A stretch of 64,000 nt of DNA from Winogradskyella schleiferi (GCF_013394655.1 NZ_CP053351.1:2076501-2140500); one strand, 5' to 3'; positions 18,274 through 27,016 are shown, counted from the first letter of the stretch. Notes: a model not told the origin generated them from the letters alone. Numbers and translations: made by a program.

Positions 18274-19761
18274 TTGAAAGACAAAGAAATCATAATAATT
18301 TTCCCTCATCAACTATTTAAGAACGCAGCTATTTTAGATGCAGACTGCGCCATTTATTTGGTTGAAGAATTCCTGTTTTTCAAACACTATAAATTCCACA
18401 AGCAAAAAATAGCATTTCATCGTGCTACAATGAAATGCTATGAAACGTATTTAAAATCAAAAAATAAAACTGTTCACTATATTGAAGCTATCGAAAAGCA
18501 CTCAGATGTGAGACAATTAATTCCAACACTTATTGAAGATGGAATTGAAACCCTTCATATTACAGACCCAACTGACAATTGGCTTGAAAAACATATTAAA
18601 TCAGTTGCTAAAGAAATAACAATTGAATGGTATGAAAATCCATTATTCATTAATACAAAGGAAGACTTAAGTTCATTCTTTAAACCTAATAAAAAGAAAT
18701 TCTTTCAAACGTCATTTTATAAAGAGCAGCGAAAAAAACGTGATATTCTGATGGTTGCGAAAGAGCCCGAAGGCGGAAAATGGACCTATGATTCAGAAAA
18801 CAGAAAAAAATATCCGAAAGACAAAACACCACCAAACATTCAATTTCCAGATAAAACAGATTATCATAAAGAAGCCGAAACTTATGTCAATAAACATTTC
18901 AAAAATCATTATGGTCAGTTAACGGAGTTCGCTCTTTATCCCAATGATTTTGAGACTTCAGAAGCTTGGTTTCAACAATTTTTAAACATCAGATTCCATG
19001 AATTTGGAATCTATGAAGATGCCATTGTACGAAACGAACATATACTTAACCACAGCGTATTGTCGCCATTGATTAATGTTGGTTTGCTTCAACCGGAACA
19101 GGTCATACACAAAGCAATTGATTATGCAAAGGAAAATGAAATTCCCATCAACTCAACCGAAGGATTTGTAAGGCAAATAATGGGATGGCGAGAGTTTATA
19201 CGAGGTGTTTACGAAGTTAAAGGGACGGAAGAACGCAATAGAAATTTTTGGGGATTCAAGCGTAAAATTCCAAATTCATTTTATAAGGGCTCTACAGGAA
19301 TTCAACCTATTGACGATGTCATTAAAAAAGTATTGAAAACGGGTTACGCCCACCATATTGAACGCTTGATGCTTTTAGGGAATTTTATGGTGTTGTGCGA
19401 ATTTGATCCAGACGAGGTTTACCAATGGTTTATGGAGCTATTCATTGATGCTTATGATTGGGTAATGGTACCAAATGTGTATGGTATGAGTTTGTTTGCG
19501 GACGGCGGATTAATGTCCACAAAGCCCTACATAAGCGGTAGCAATTACATTATGAAAATGAGCGACTATAAAAAAGGTGATTGGCAACCTATTTGGGACG
19601 GTTTGTTTTGGACATTTATGGATAAACATAGAGATTTCTTTTTGAGCAATCCAAGATTAGGGATGCTCATAGGAACATTTGACAAGATGGACACAGCAAC
19701 GAAAGAAAAGCACTTTGAGGCGGCACGAGCATTTTTTGAAAATTTAGATAATGAGCAATAG
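18274..19761 (+). CDS. Cryptochrome/photolyase family protein (PhrB/FeS-BCP type) lacking the iron-sulfur cysteines
   Basis: A 495-residue protein of the deoxyribodipyrimidine photolyase-related family (DPRP; FeS-BCP), whose known members are (6-4) photolyases with a 4Fe-4S cluster. Family landmarks: IIIIFPHQLF, TEGFVRQIMGWREFIRGVY, AHHIERLMLLGNFMVLC, MVPNVYGMSLFADGG and SNYIMKMSDYKKGD. Where family members have YCxxC and later ACPFN, this protein has DYKKGDWQPIWDGLFW, with no Cys. The first ligand Cys is also absent (GIQPIDDVIKK). Only three Cys exist, none at ligand positions. The TTG start at 18274 is chosen because no in-frame ATG lies after the DASH stop. It overlaps the next gene by 11 bases. 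Confidence 0.9.
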   Translation: MKDKEIIIIFPHQLFKNAAILDADCAIYLVEEFLFFKHYKFHKQKIAFHRATMKCYETYLKSKNKTVHYIEAIEKHSDVRQLIPTLIEDGIETLHITDPTDNWLEKHIKSVAKEITIEWYENPLFINTKEDLSSFFKPNKKKFFQTSFYKEQRKKRDILMVAKEPEGGKWTYDSENRKKYPKDKTPPNIQFPDKTDYHKEAETYVNKHFKNHYGQLTEFALYPNDFETSEAWFQQFLNIRFHEFGIYEDAIVRNEHILNHSVLSPLINVGLLQPEQVIHKAIDYAKENEIPINSTEGFVRQIMGWREFIRGVYEVKGTEERNRNFWGFKRKIPNSFYKGSTGIQPIDDVIKKVLKTGYAHHIERLMLLGNFMVLCEFDPDEVYQWFMELFIDAYDWVMVPNVYGMSLFADGGLMSTKPYISGSNYIMKMSDYKKGDWQPIWDGLFWTFMDKHRDFFLSNPRLGMLIGTFDKMDTATKEKHFEAARAFFENLDNEQ

Positions 19762-21241
19762 AACACACATAAATGTAGTTTGGTTAAAACGTGATTTAAG
19801 ACTTCAGGATAATGAAGCGATTTCGAACGCCTTAAAAACAGGCAAACCTACCCTTCTGCTCTATGTCTTTGAACATATGCTACTCAATGACGAACATTAC
19901 AGCTCGCGTCATTTTAATTTCATCAAAGAATCCATACGTGACCTTAACACACAATTAGAACCATACAACACAAAAATATTAGCTGTCGTCAGCGATGTTA
20001 CCAGCGCATTTAATCAGATACAAGAATTTTATCGCGTAGACGCGGTGTATTCCCATATGGAAACAGGTTTATTGGTAACTTACAATAGGGATAAAGAATT
20101 CACACGTTATTGCAGAAATAATTTTATCGATTGGATAGAAAACGCAAACAATGGTGTTAGACGCGGTTTGAAAAATAGAGATCATTGGTTCGAAAACTGG
20201 GAAACCTATATGAATAGCGCAGTAGAAGTTTTTCAACCCAAAGAAAACCAATTGTTGGATGATAAAGCTATTGAAGACTTGGAAAGCGTCTTTAAGGTTG
20301 CTAATTTAGAAACGTCAGCAAATACAATTTTTCAAAAAGGAGGAAGTACCAACGGATGGAAATATGCCAACACCTTTTTTCAAACTCGACATGAAAATTA
20401 CATGCTCAATATTTCCAAACCAGAAGCATCAAGACATAGTTGCAGTCGTATTTCGCCTTACATCGCTTGGGGAAATTTATCAATAAGACAAGTCTTTCAA
20501 AAGGCCAAAGAACTTAAAACGAACGCTAAGGACATACGGCACATTGGTGCATTTATATCACGTTTACGCTGGCAAGCCCATTTTATTCAGAAGTTTGAAA
20601 TGGAACATACCATGGAAGAAGCAAGTGTTAATAAGGGCTATCATAAACTAAAAAAAACAATTTCAGAAAGCTACCAAAAAGCTTGGAAAGAAGGTTTAAC
20701 TGGATTTCCTTTAGTGGATGCGAGTATGCGTTGCCTTGTCCAAACGGGTTATGTCAATTTTAGAATGCGCGCCATGTTGGCCTCTTTTTTTACCCATATC
20801 CTTTGGCAACCATGGCAAGATGCAACAACGCACCTTTCTCAACAATTTTTGGATTTTGAGCCAGGCATCCACTTTCCGCAATTGCAAATGCAAGCGGGAG
20901 AAACAGGTATAAACAATCTAAGGATTTACAATCCTACAATAAATAGTTTGAAGTACGATCCTGATGCTATTTTTATAAAAAAATGGGTTCCAGAACTTGA
21001 AGTGCTCGATACCATTTTTGTACACGAACCTTATCTTATGACAGAGATGGAACAGGCGTTCTATAACTTCAAGCTAGGCGAAGATTACCCAGAACCTATT
21101 GTGGATATTAAAGTAAATCGAAAAAGGGCAAGCGATATTTTATGGAATATGAAAGATGATCCGGACGTACGACGTGAAAGTTTTAGGATTCTAAAACGAC
21201 ATACTATAAGTGAACGAAATCGCTTACTTAAAGACGATTGA
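19751..21241 (+). CDS. Cryptochrome/deoxyribodipyrimidine photolyase family protein
   Basis: A 496-residue class I-like photolyase/cryptochrome. N-terminal antenna domain (INVVWLKRDLRLQDNEAIS), then an FAD domain with SRISPYIAWGNLSIRQV, SRLRWQAHFIQKFE, GFPLVDASMRCLVQTGYVNFRMRAM and a variant of the nucleotide/FAD region (GETGINNLRIYNP). The sequence is clearly distinct from the CPD photolyase at 25590. Whether it repairs DNA or senses light cannot be told. It is the last gene of the TetR-led operon; about 50 bases later the second promoter starts. Confidence 0.92.
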   Translation: MSNRTHINVVWLKRDLRLQDNEAISNALKTGKPTLLLYVFEHMLLNDEHYSSRHFNFIKESIRDLNTQLEPYNTKILAVVSDVTSAFNQIQEFYRVDAVYSHMETGLLVTYNRDKEFTRYCRNNFIDWIENANNGVRRGLKNRDHWFENWETYMNSAVEVFQPKENQLLDDKAIEDLESVFKVANLETSANTIFQKGGSTNGWKYANTFFQTRHENYMLNISKPEASRHSCSRISPYIAWGNLSIRQVFQKAKELKTNAKDIRHIGAFISRLRWQAHFIQKFEMEHTMEEASVNKGYHKLKKTISESYQKAWKEGLTGFPLVDASMRCLVQTGYVNFRMRAMLASFFTHILWQPWQDATTHLSQQFLDFEPGIHFPQLQMQAGETGINNLRIYNPTINSLKYDPDAIFIKKWVPELEVLDTIFVHEPYLMTEMEQAFYNFKLGEDYPEPIVDIKVNRKRASDILWNMKDDPDVRRESFRILKRHTISERNRLLKDD

Positions 21242-21290
21242 GATAAAACTTTACGGAGTAAAACTTGTCAATCCTAATTATCTGTTAAAG

Positions 21291-21334
21291 TTGTTTAACT
21301 TTCTATGTAAAAGGTTAAACATTTTGTAACTTTG
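21291..21334 (+). promoter_or_regulatory. Inverted-repeat promoter of the second photoprotection operon
   Basis: TTGTTTAACT (21291-21300), 12 bases, GGTTAAACATTT (21313-21324), then TAACTTTG (21327-21334), a perfect TAnnTTTG box 7 bases before the ATG at 21342. Words and spacing match the promoter at 12710-12753; the only differences lie in the 12-base centre and three positions near the -7 box. Confidence 0.75.
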
Positions 21335-21341
21335 ATTAACT

Positions 21342-21776
21342 ATGCTATTAGAAACTACATATCACGACCCTAAACATAAGCAAATTATAAAAGATATAAT
21401 TGGCAATTCCTTTAGTTTGGTACAGAAATTGAAATTAGGAGGCGTAGGATCTAAACGGATGATTATTGATGATGTAAGTCCGAATATGAAATCGATGATG
21501 AACAAGGTGTCTGATGTCAATTACGCCAATATAGAGATGCGACCTAAGGGTATACTTGTCATGATAAACAAAGGTTTAAAGAATTTTACTTGGGTTATAC
21601 CCTATTATCAATTAGTAATTTATAAAACAAGCGGTTCTAGTATTCATGCACAAGGTCGGTTTGTTCGGTTCAGAAATAGTAAGACATTTAAAGAAAACAA
21701 AAAATTCTTCGATAAGCTTTTGAACGAAAAAGTAAAATATGATATGCAGTATGCAATGCCTCAAGATCTGATATGA
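21342..21776 (+). CDS. Conserved hypothetical protein of the photoprotection cluster
   Basis: A 144-residue soluble protein, rich in Lys, with no signal peptide or helix long enough to span the membrane. Family not recognised. It is the first gene after the second inverted-repeat promoter and overlaps the TIGR03643 gene by 4 bases (ATGA), so it is probably part of the light response. The leader is only about 7 bases, so initiation may be near-leaderless. Confidence 0.75.
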   Translation: MLLETTYHDPKHKQIIKDIIGNSFSLVQKLKLGGVGSKRMIIDDVSPNMKSMMNKVSDVNYANIEMRPKGILVMINKGLKNFTWVIPYYQLVIYKTSGSSIHAQGRFVRFRNSKTFKENKKFFDKLLNEKVKYDMQYAMPQDLI

Positions 21777-22045
21777 ATTTAGGAGAAAGAGAAACTGATC
21801 GTATTATAGAAATGGCATGGGAAGATCGCACACCTTTTGAGGCCATTACATTTCAATTTGGTTTGAAAGAGCAAGATGTGATTGCTATAATGCGAAGAGA
21901 ATTAAAACCAAGTAGCTTCAGATTATGGAGAGCGCGTGTGCAAGGAAGAGCTACTAAACACAGTAAAAAAAGAACATTTGACAAAGGCAGATTTAAATGC
22001 TCAAGACAAAGAACAATAACTAATAACTCTATTTCAAAACGCTAA
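21773..22045 (+). CDS. TIGR03643 / DUF2805 family protein
   Basis: A 90-residue basic protein. Residues 1-60 match the family (RIIEMAWEDRTPFEAITFQFGLKEQDVIAIMRRELKPSSFRLWRARV). The tail is very basic (SKKRTFDKGRFKCSRQR). A helix-turn-helix-like core is plausible, so a nucleic-acid role is possible. These genes regularly accompany cryptochromes. The start overlaps the upstream stop. Confidence 0.88.
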   Translation: MNLGERETDRIIEMAWEDRTPFEAITFQFGLKEQDVIAIMRRELKPSSFRLWRARVQGRATKHSKKRTFDKGRFKCSRQRTITNNSISKR

Positions 22046-22100
22046 CTCGTGCTTTGATTTAAGCTTGGAGTACTTAGAAACAGCACATTAAAAAGATTCT

Positions 22101-22793
22101 ATGACTACAGAAACGATTCCCAAAAAAAATGGTCACAATTTAAACGGCTTTAGTCCGGAAGATATTGGAGACGATCATCTATTCACAAATTTAGATACAC
22201 CAATGAAAGCAAACGCTTTCAAAATGTCAAATGAGGAAAAGAAAAAACGCATTGCGTTATTATTTTCCGAAATAATGGATGTTATTGGTCTTGATTTAAA
22301 TGATGATTCGTTAAGAGGCACACCAGACCGTGTTGCAAAAATGTATATTGAAGAAATATTTTCGGGCTTAGACCCTAAAAACAAACCAAAAGTGGCATTG
22401 TTCGAAAATAAATATCAATACAATCAGATGTTAGTAGAAAAAAATATAACTTTCTATTCTAATTGTGAGCATCATTTTGTGCCTATTATAGGCAAAGCAC
22501 ATGTAGCTTATAAATCATCTGGTAAAGTTATTGGACTTTCTAAATTAAACCGAATAGTTCAATATTATGCTAAACGTCCACAAGTACAGGAACGATTAAC
22601 TAACCAGATTGCCAATGAACTTAAAACGGTTTTAGAAACCGAAGATGTTGCCGTAATTATAGATGCCAAACATTTATGTGTTTCATCTAGAGGCGTAAAA
22701 GACGATACTTCTGCAACGGTAACAACTTATTATGGAGGCGAATTTAATGACGCTTCAAAAATTGTAGAATTGCAAAACTATATAAATAATTAG
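22101..22793 (+). CDS. folE: GTP cyclohydrolase I
   Basis: A 230-residue enzyme that converts GTP to 7,8-dihydroneopterin triphosphate, the first step of folate and pterin synthesis. Zinc ligands are visible in YSNCEHHFVPI and in KHLCVSSRG. Also present: the VIGLSKLNRIVQYYAKRPQVQERLT segment and DDSLRGTPDRVAKMY. The extra N-terminal ~45 residues are poorly conserved. Placement among photolyases suggests it boosts folate supply for the MTHF antenna of these proteins or pterin photoprotection; that link is inference. The next gene starts 3 bases later. Confidence 0.96.
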   Translation: MTTETIPKKNGHNLNGFSPEDIGDDHLFTNLDTPMKANAFKMSNEEKKKRIALLFSEIMDVIGLDLNDDSLRGTPDRVAKMYIEEIFSGLDPKNKPKVALFENKYQYNQMLVEKNITFYSNCEHHFVPIIGKAHVAYKSSGKVIGLSKLNRIVQYYAKRPQVQERLTNQIANELKTVLETEDVAVIIDAKHLCVSSRGVKDDTSATVTTYYGGEFNDASKIVELQNYINN

Positions 22794-22796
22794 ACT

Positions 22797-23024
22797 ATGG
22801 AGACAATAGAGAAAGCTATAGAATTTGAAAACCGAAAGTTTTCATTTAAGACCACAAGTGATAGAATTTTGGCCGCAAGAGAAGCTAAAGATATCATCTT
22901 AGAGGTCAACGAACTGTATAAGGAAAAGAAAGATTCTAAACTCATGGATTTAATGAAGCGTTTAACATTGATTAAGCAAAAAATCGAAAAACGTTTAAAA
23001 GGACGTCCCTTAACAGCATCTTAA
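22797..23024 (+). CDS. Small helical hypothetical protein
   Basis: A 75-residue, highly charged, almost entirely helical protein (EAKDIILEVNELYKEKKD, then LMDLMKRLTLIKQKIEKRL). Not a named family that I can recognise. It lies 3 bases after folE and 4 bases before the SDR gene, so it is certainly within the operon. A small helical regulator or adaptor is possible. Confidence 0.75.
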   Translation: METIEKAIEFENRKFSFKTTSDRILAAREAKDIILEVNELYKEKKDSKLMDLMKRLTLIKQKIEKRLKGRPLTAS

Positions 23025-23028
23025 ATAT

Positions 23029-23715
23029 ATGAGCAGATTAATTATTATTGGAGGAAGCAAAGGTATTGGCAAAGCTATTGTTGAAGCTTTGCTTTCTTCT
23101 TATGATGAGATTATTAATATCAGTAGAACAGCACCGGAAGAATCGCACCCTAATCTGAAACATTACAGTTGTGATATTCTAACTGAAGAATTACCTGATA
23201 TTGAAGAAGCAGACGGTTTAGTATATTGTCCTGGAAGCATTAACTTAAAACCGATTGACCGATTAAGTATTGACGATTTTAAAAATGACTTTGAAATTAA
23301 TGTTATCGGAGCAGTTAAAGCAATACAGAAGTATTTAAAAGCACTAAAAAATGGCAATAAACCGTCCATTGTTCTTTTTAGTACCGTTGCAGCCAAACTT
23401 GGAATGCCGTATCATGCAAGTGTAGCAGTTTCAAAATCTGCCATCGAAGGTTTAACAAAATCCTTAGGTGCAGAATTGGCTCCAACAATAAGAGTTAATG
23501 CTATTGCACCCACGGTAACTGATACCGAATTGGCTTCAAAGTTATTGCGTAATGAGCGCATGATTGAAAATATGAATGAACGACACCCTCTTAAAAAATA
23601 TTTACAACCACAAGAAGTTGCAGATATGGCAGGTTTTCTATTGTCAGAAAAAGCAGCCTCCTTATCCGGTCAAATATTTGAAATGGATTGTGGTATTGTG
23701 AGTTTCAAATTATAA
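23029..23715 (+). CDS. SDR family NAD(P)-dependent oxidoreductase
   Basis: A 228-residue classical short-chain dehydrogenase. Cofactor motif IIIGGSKGIGKAIVEAL at residues 4-20, and a catalytic Ser in FSTVAAKLGMPYHASVAVSKSAIEGL. The usual YxxxK Tyr position reads H-A-S-V-A-V-S-K, so Tyr is shifted or replaced (MPYHASVAVSK), while the Lys is kept. The C-terminus (SLSGQIFEMDCGI) is canonical. The substrate is unknown. It sits between the small helical protein and glutathione peroxidase with gaps of 3-4 bases. Confidence 0.9.
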   Translation: MSRLIIIGGSKGIGKAIVEALLSSYDEIINISRTAPEESHPNLKHYSCDILTEELPDIEEADGLVYCPGSINLKPIDRLSIDDFKNDFEINVIGAVKAIQKYLKALKNGNKPSIVLFSTVAAKLGMPYHASVAVSKSAIEGLTKSLGAELAPTIRVNAIAPTVTDTELASKLLRNERMIENMNERHPLKKYLQPQEVADMAGFLLSEKAASLSGQIFEMDCGIVSFKL

Positions 23716-23718
23716 AGA

Positions 23719-24258
23719 ATGAATCCGCTCAAAACCTTTATCAGCACTATTAATGTAACAGACAAAGATGTGAAGAACAAAGCAACAATACCGTTCTACG
23801 ATATTCAAATTAATAGCTTATCAGGAGAACCTATAGATTTACATCAATTTAAAGGCAAAAAATTACTCATTGTAAATGTCGCTTCGAAGTGTGGATTTAC
23901 ACCTCAGTATAGAGATTTACAATTGTTACAGGATACCTACGAAAATAGGCTAGCAATTCTGGGAGTGCCATGCAACCAATTTGGTACGCAGGAGCCAGGA
24001 AGCTCTGAGGAAATTCAAGATTTTTGTGAAAAGAATTATGGTGTTAATTTTTTAATTACGGAGAAAATTGAAGTTAAGGGAGAAAATCAACATCCTTTAT
24101 ATGCTTGGCTGACTAAGAAGTTTATCAATGGTAAACAAGATTCTAAAGTAAAATGGAATTTCCAGAAGTACTTAATAGATGAAAACGGTGAATTTTTAAA
24201 CTACTACTATTCTATCACAAGTCCTACGAGCTCAAGAATTACAAAATATTTAAAATAG
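23719..24258 (+). CDS. Glutathione peroxidase family (thiol peroxidase)
   Basis: A 179-residue peroxidase that reduces hydroperoxides using thiols, probably thioredoxin in this group. Catalytic Cys58 lies in NVASKCGFTPQY, the GVPCNQFGTQEPGSS segment (Cys85, Gln87) is present, and the Trp-Asn pair is in VKWNFQKYLI. The first ~20 residues are an extra stretch without a clear signal peptide. Placement in the light operon fits a role against photo-oxidative damage. Confidence 0.93.
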   Translation: MNPLKTFISTINVTDKDVKNKATIPFYDIQINSLSGEPIDLHQFKGKKLLIVNVASKCGFTPQYRDLQLLQDTYENRLAILGVPCNQFGTQEPGSSEEIQDFCEKNYGVNFLITEKIEVKGENQHPLYAWLTKKFINGKQDSKVKWNFQKYLIDENGEFLNYYYSITSPTSSRITKYLK

Positions 24259-24264
24259 AGAATT

Positions 24265-24435
24265 ATGTTTGGACTGTTTAAAAAACCTTCAGAAATAGAA
24301 AAGCTTCAAAAGAAGTACGACAAATTAATGGCAGATTGGCATAAGCTTTCCTCTACTAATAGAGCCGAAAGTGATAAAAAATATGCAGAAGCACAATTAG
24401 TAATAGATAAAATTGAAAAATTAAAAGAGCAGTAA
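24265..24435 (+). CDS. Lacal_2735 family small protein
   Basis: A 56-residue protein beginning MFGLFKKPSEIEKLQKKYDK. It matches the small flavobacterial Lacal_2735 family in its N-terminus, length and helical, charged nature. Function unknown. It lies 6 bases after the peroxidase and 1 base before the tspO start, so it is part of the operon. Confidence 0.8.
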   Translation: MFGLFKKPSEIEKLQKKYDKLMADWHKLSSTNRAESDKKYAEAQLVIDKIEKLKEQ

Positions 24436-24436
24436 A

Positions 24437-24901
24437 TTGAAAAAACTCTATCTGTTCATACTGTTCCTAATTATCAATTTTGGTGGACTTGCGTTAGGAA
24501 ACTGGTTTATGGGAGATGCTGTTACTGGCGATTGGTACACCAGCTTAAATAAAGCACCATGGACGCCTCCAGGTTGGGTATTTGGTGCCGCTTGGACACT
24601 TATAATGCTTTGCTTTTCAATCTATTTGACCTATTTGTTCTCAATTCGAAATTCCAAATTCGTCATGTCTGTTTATGTTGTTGCTGTTTTGTTAAATGTC
24701 AGTTGGAACTATTTGTTTTTCAATCAGCATTTGATAAATTGGGGATTCGCCAATATCATTTTACTCACCTTGGTAATTGTCTATTTTTTTATCACTTTTA
24801 GAAATGACAAACTCCACAGTTTAAAATATTTACTGCTTCCTTATATAATCTGGCTTTGTATTGCTACATCGTTGAACGGTTATATTGTTTTCAATAATTA
24901 G
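24437..24901 (+). CDS. tspO: TspO/MBR family membrane protein
   Basis: A 154-residue inner- or outer-membrane protein with five predicted helices and the signature WYTSLNKAPWTPPGWVFGAAWT. TspO binds porphyrins and cholesterol-like ligands and modulates light- and oxygen-dependent pigment genes in other bacteria. The start is TTG at 24437, one base after the previous stop; the helix layout supports that start. It fits the photoprotection theme (photosensitising tetrapyrroles). Confidence 0.93.
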   Translation: MKKLYLFILFLIINFGGLALGNWFMGDAVTGDWYTSLNKAPWTPPGWVFGAAWTLIMLCFSIYLTYLFSIRNSKFVMSVYVVAVLLNVSWNYLFFNQHLINWGFANIILLTLVIVYFFITFRNDKLHSLKYLLLPYIIWLCIATSLNGYIVFNN

Positions 24902-24957
24902 CTTCGACTTTGCTCAGCTACCATGTTTTGACATCATTCTAAATTTATAATACGTAC

Positions 24958-25425
24958 ATGAAAATATACACGCTACATAAAACGCAAAATTTGCCAATTT
25001 CAGTTGAACAAGCATGGGAATTTCTCTCAAGTCCAGCTAATTTAAAAACCATAACACCAGATTATATGGGTTTTAATATTCTCTCTGGTGCAGATAGACC
25101 AATGTTTCCAGGACAAATTATTCAGTACATCGTCACACCTGTTTTAGGCATCAAAACCAAATGGGTAACAGAAATAACACACGTAAAAGACCAGCAATAT
25201 TTTGTAGATGAACAACGATTTGGACCTTATGCACTTTGGCATCATAAACATTTTATAAAGGAAATTGAGGGTGGAGTTGAAATGGAAGATATTATCGATT
25301 ATAAAGTGCCTATGGGATTCCTAGGGCAACTCGTACACCCTATTTTAGTAAAGCCAAAATTGGAAGAAATCTTTAATTACAGAACCAAAAAATTGGAAGA
25401 ATTATTCGGGAAGTATGATGGGTAA
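24958..25425 (+). CDS. SRPBCC (START/PYR-like) family protein
   Basis: A 155-residue helix-grip protein expected to bind a hydrophobic ligand. The opening (LPISVEQAWEFLSSPANLKTITPDYMGF) and MEDIIDYKVPMGFLGQLVHPI are typical of SRPBCC proteins found next to photolyases. It lies 56 bases after tspO on the same strand and is probably the last gene of the second operon. Confidence 0.9.
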   Translation: MKIYTLHKTQNLPISVEQAWEFLSSPANLKTITPDYMGFNILSGADRPMFPGQIIQYIVTPVLGIKTKWVTEITHVKDQQYFVDEQRFGPYALWHHKHFIKEIEGGVEMEDIIDYKVPMGFLGQLVHPILVKPKLEEIFNYRTKKLEELFGKYDG

Positions 25426-25497
25426 AAAGTTATTTTTATTATTAAGTTGTCAGAGTAACCACTGAATAAACGAAAAACCAAAAATTGACTACCGTCA

Positions 25498-25520
25498 ACA
25501 TTTCCACTTAGGGGAAATGT
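25498..25520 (+). other. 8-bp hairpin between the SRPBCC gene and the photolyase
   Basis: ACATTTCC (25498-25505) pairs perfectly with GGAAATGT (25513-25520) around a 7-base loop. No U run follows, so a standard terminator is unlikely; an operator or RNA structure is possible. Confidence 0.35.
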
Positions 25521-25589
25521 GCGCAGGACAAAGGGGAATTAAAAAAGAGCTTACCAATTGCAATTAATCTGAAAAATTTAAAACTATCA

Positions 25590-26894
25590 ATGAGTAAAAA
25601 AATAAACATTTTCTGGTTTAGAAGAGATTTAAGATTGGATGATAATCTTGGTTTTTTTGAAGCGCTTAAGGGCGATTTTCCTGTGATGCCTATTTTTATA
25701 TTCGATACTGAAATACTGGAAAGCTTACCGATAGACGATGCTCGCGTGACGTTTATTCATGAAACGCTTCAAACTATGAGGCAAACATTACAAGACGAAC
25801 ATGATAGTAGTATTGCCATATTTAAAGGTAAGCCAGAAACTGTATTCCAACAATTATTTAAAGACTATGACATTGAAACAGTTTTTACTAATCACGATTA
25901 CGAACCTTATGCTAAAGAACGGGATGAGCAAATAAAATCACTCCTGGAAAAGCATGATATCGAATTCAAAACTTATAAAGACCAAGTCATTTTTGAAAAA
26001 AGCGAGGTTGTAAAAAAAGATGGAGATCCTTACTTAGTTTACACACCATATATGCGCACTTGGAAAGAGAATTTTAAAGCTATTGATCTAGAAATATTTT
26101 ATACCAATTCGTATTTAGATAATTTAATTCAACATAGTAGACTGCCTAATTTAAGCTTATCAGATATAGGTTTTGAAAAATCGAGTCAAGAAATTACACC
26201 TTATGAGGTGACACCAACTTTGATTCAAAATTATGAAGACACCCGAAATTTTCCGGCGAAAGAATCAACGTCGAGATTAGGACCACATTTACGTTTTGGA
26301 ACGGTTAGTGTTCGGAAAATGATTAAAAAAGCCATTGCTGAAAATAACGAGACTTTTTGGCAAGAACTTATTTGGCGTGAATTTTTTATGGCTATCCTTT
26401 GGCACTTTCCAGAGACTACAGATAAAGCTTTTAAATCAAAATATGATCGGATTGAATGGCGAAACAATGAAGAAGAATTTAAAAAGTGGTACGAAGGCAA
26501 AACCGGTTATCCATTAGTTGATGCTGGAATGCGTCAACTCAACGAATCTGGATTTATGCACAACAGAGTACGCATGCTCGTTGGTAGTTTTCTATGCAAG
26601 CATCTATTGATAGACTGGCGATGGGGAGAAGCTTATTTTGCGGAAAAACTTCACGATTATGAAATGTCAAGTAATGTGGGCAATTGGCAATGGGTTGCTG
26701 GTTGTGGTGTAGATGCCGCGCCTTATTTCAGGATTTTTAATCCTACAACACAAATTGATAAATTTGACAAAGACAAAAAGTACATCAAAAAATGGGTTTC
26801 AGAATATGGAACCGATGCCTATCCAGAAAAAATGGTTGACCATAAGGAAGCCAGAGAACGCTGCTTGGAAACTTATAAATCCGCACTGAATTAG
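25590..26894 (+). CDS. Deoxyribodipyrimidine photolyase (class I CPD type)
   Basis: A 434-residue light-dependent DNA repair enzyme that splits cyclobutane pyrimidine dimers using FADH-. N-terminal antenna domain (INIFWFRRDLRLDDNLGFFEAL). FAD/DNA domain with STSRLGPHLRFGTVSVRKM, FWQELIWREFFMAILWHFP, TGYPLVDAGMRQLNESGFMHNRVRM, SSNVGNWQWVAGCGVDAAPYFRIFNP and KYIKKWV. All expected motifs are intact. It is the fourth photolyase-family gene within 14 kb and ends the cluster. Confidence 0.96.
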   Translation: MSKKINIFWFRRDLRLDDNLGFFEALKGDFPVMPIFIFDTEILESLPIDDARVTFIHETLQTMRQTLQDEHDSSIAIFKGKPETVFQQLFKDYDIETVFTNHDYEPYAKERDEQIKSLLEKHDIEFKTYKDQVIFEKSEVVKKDGDPYLVYTPYMRTWKENFKAIDLEIFYTNSYLDNLIQHSRLPNLSLSDIGFEKSSQEITPYEVTPTLIQNYEDTRNFPAKESTSRLGPHLRFGTVSVRKMIKKAIAENNETFWQELIWREFFMAILWHFPETTDKAFKSKYDRIEWRNNEEEFKKWYEGKTGYPLVDAGMRQLNESGFMHNRVRMLVGSFLCKHLLIDWRWGEAYFAEKLHDYEMSSNVGNWQWVAGCGVDAAPYFRIFNPTTQIDKFDKDKKYIKKWVSEYGTDAYPEKMVDHKEARERCLETYKSALN

Positions 26895-27016
26895 CAGTAA
26901 GAGTTAGTTATTTTTAAAAAATTTAAGTACAGCTCACATTAAAACCCTATTAATTACTTCAGTAACTATTAGATCTACAAAGCCTTAGATAAATTACCAT
27001 TTCAACTTACAATTTT

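Noticed and set aside
25498..25520. Rho-independent terminator after the SRPBCC gene
   Set aside because: The 8-bp hairpin is perfect but no U run follows, so it is listed only as a hairpin.
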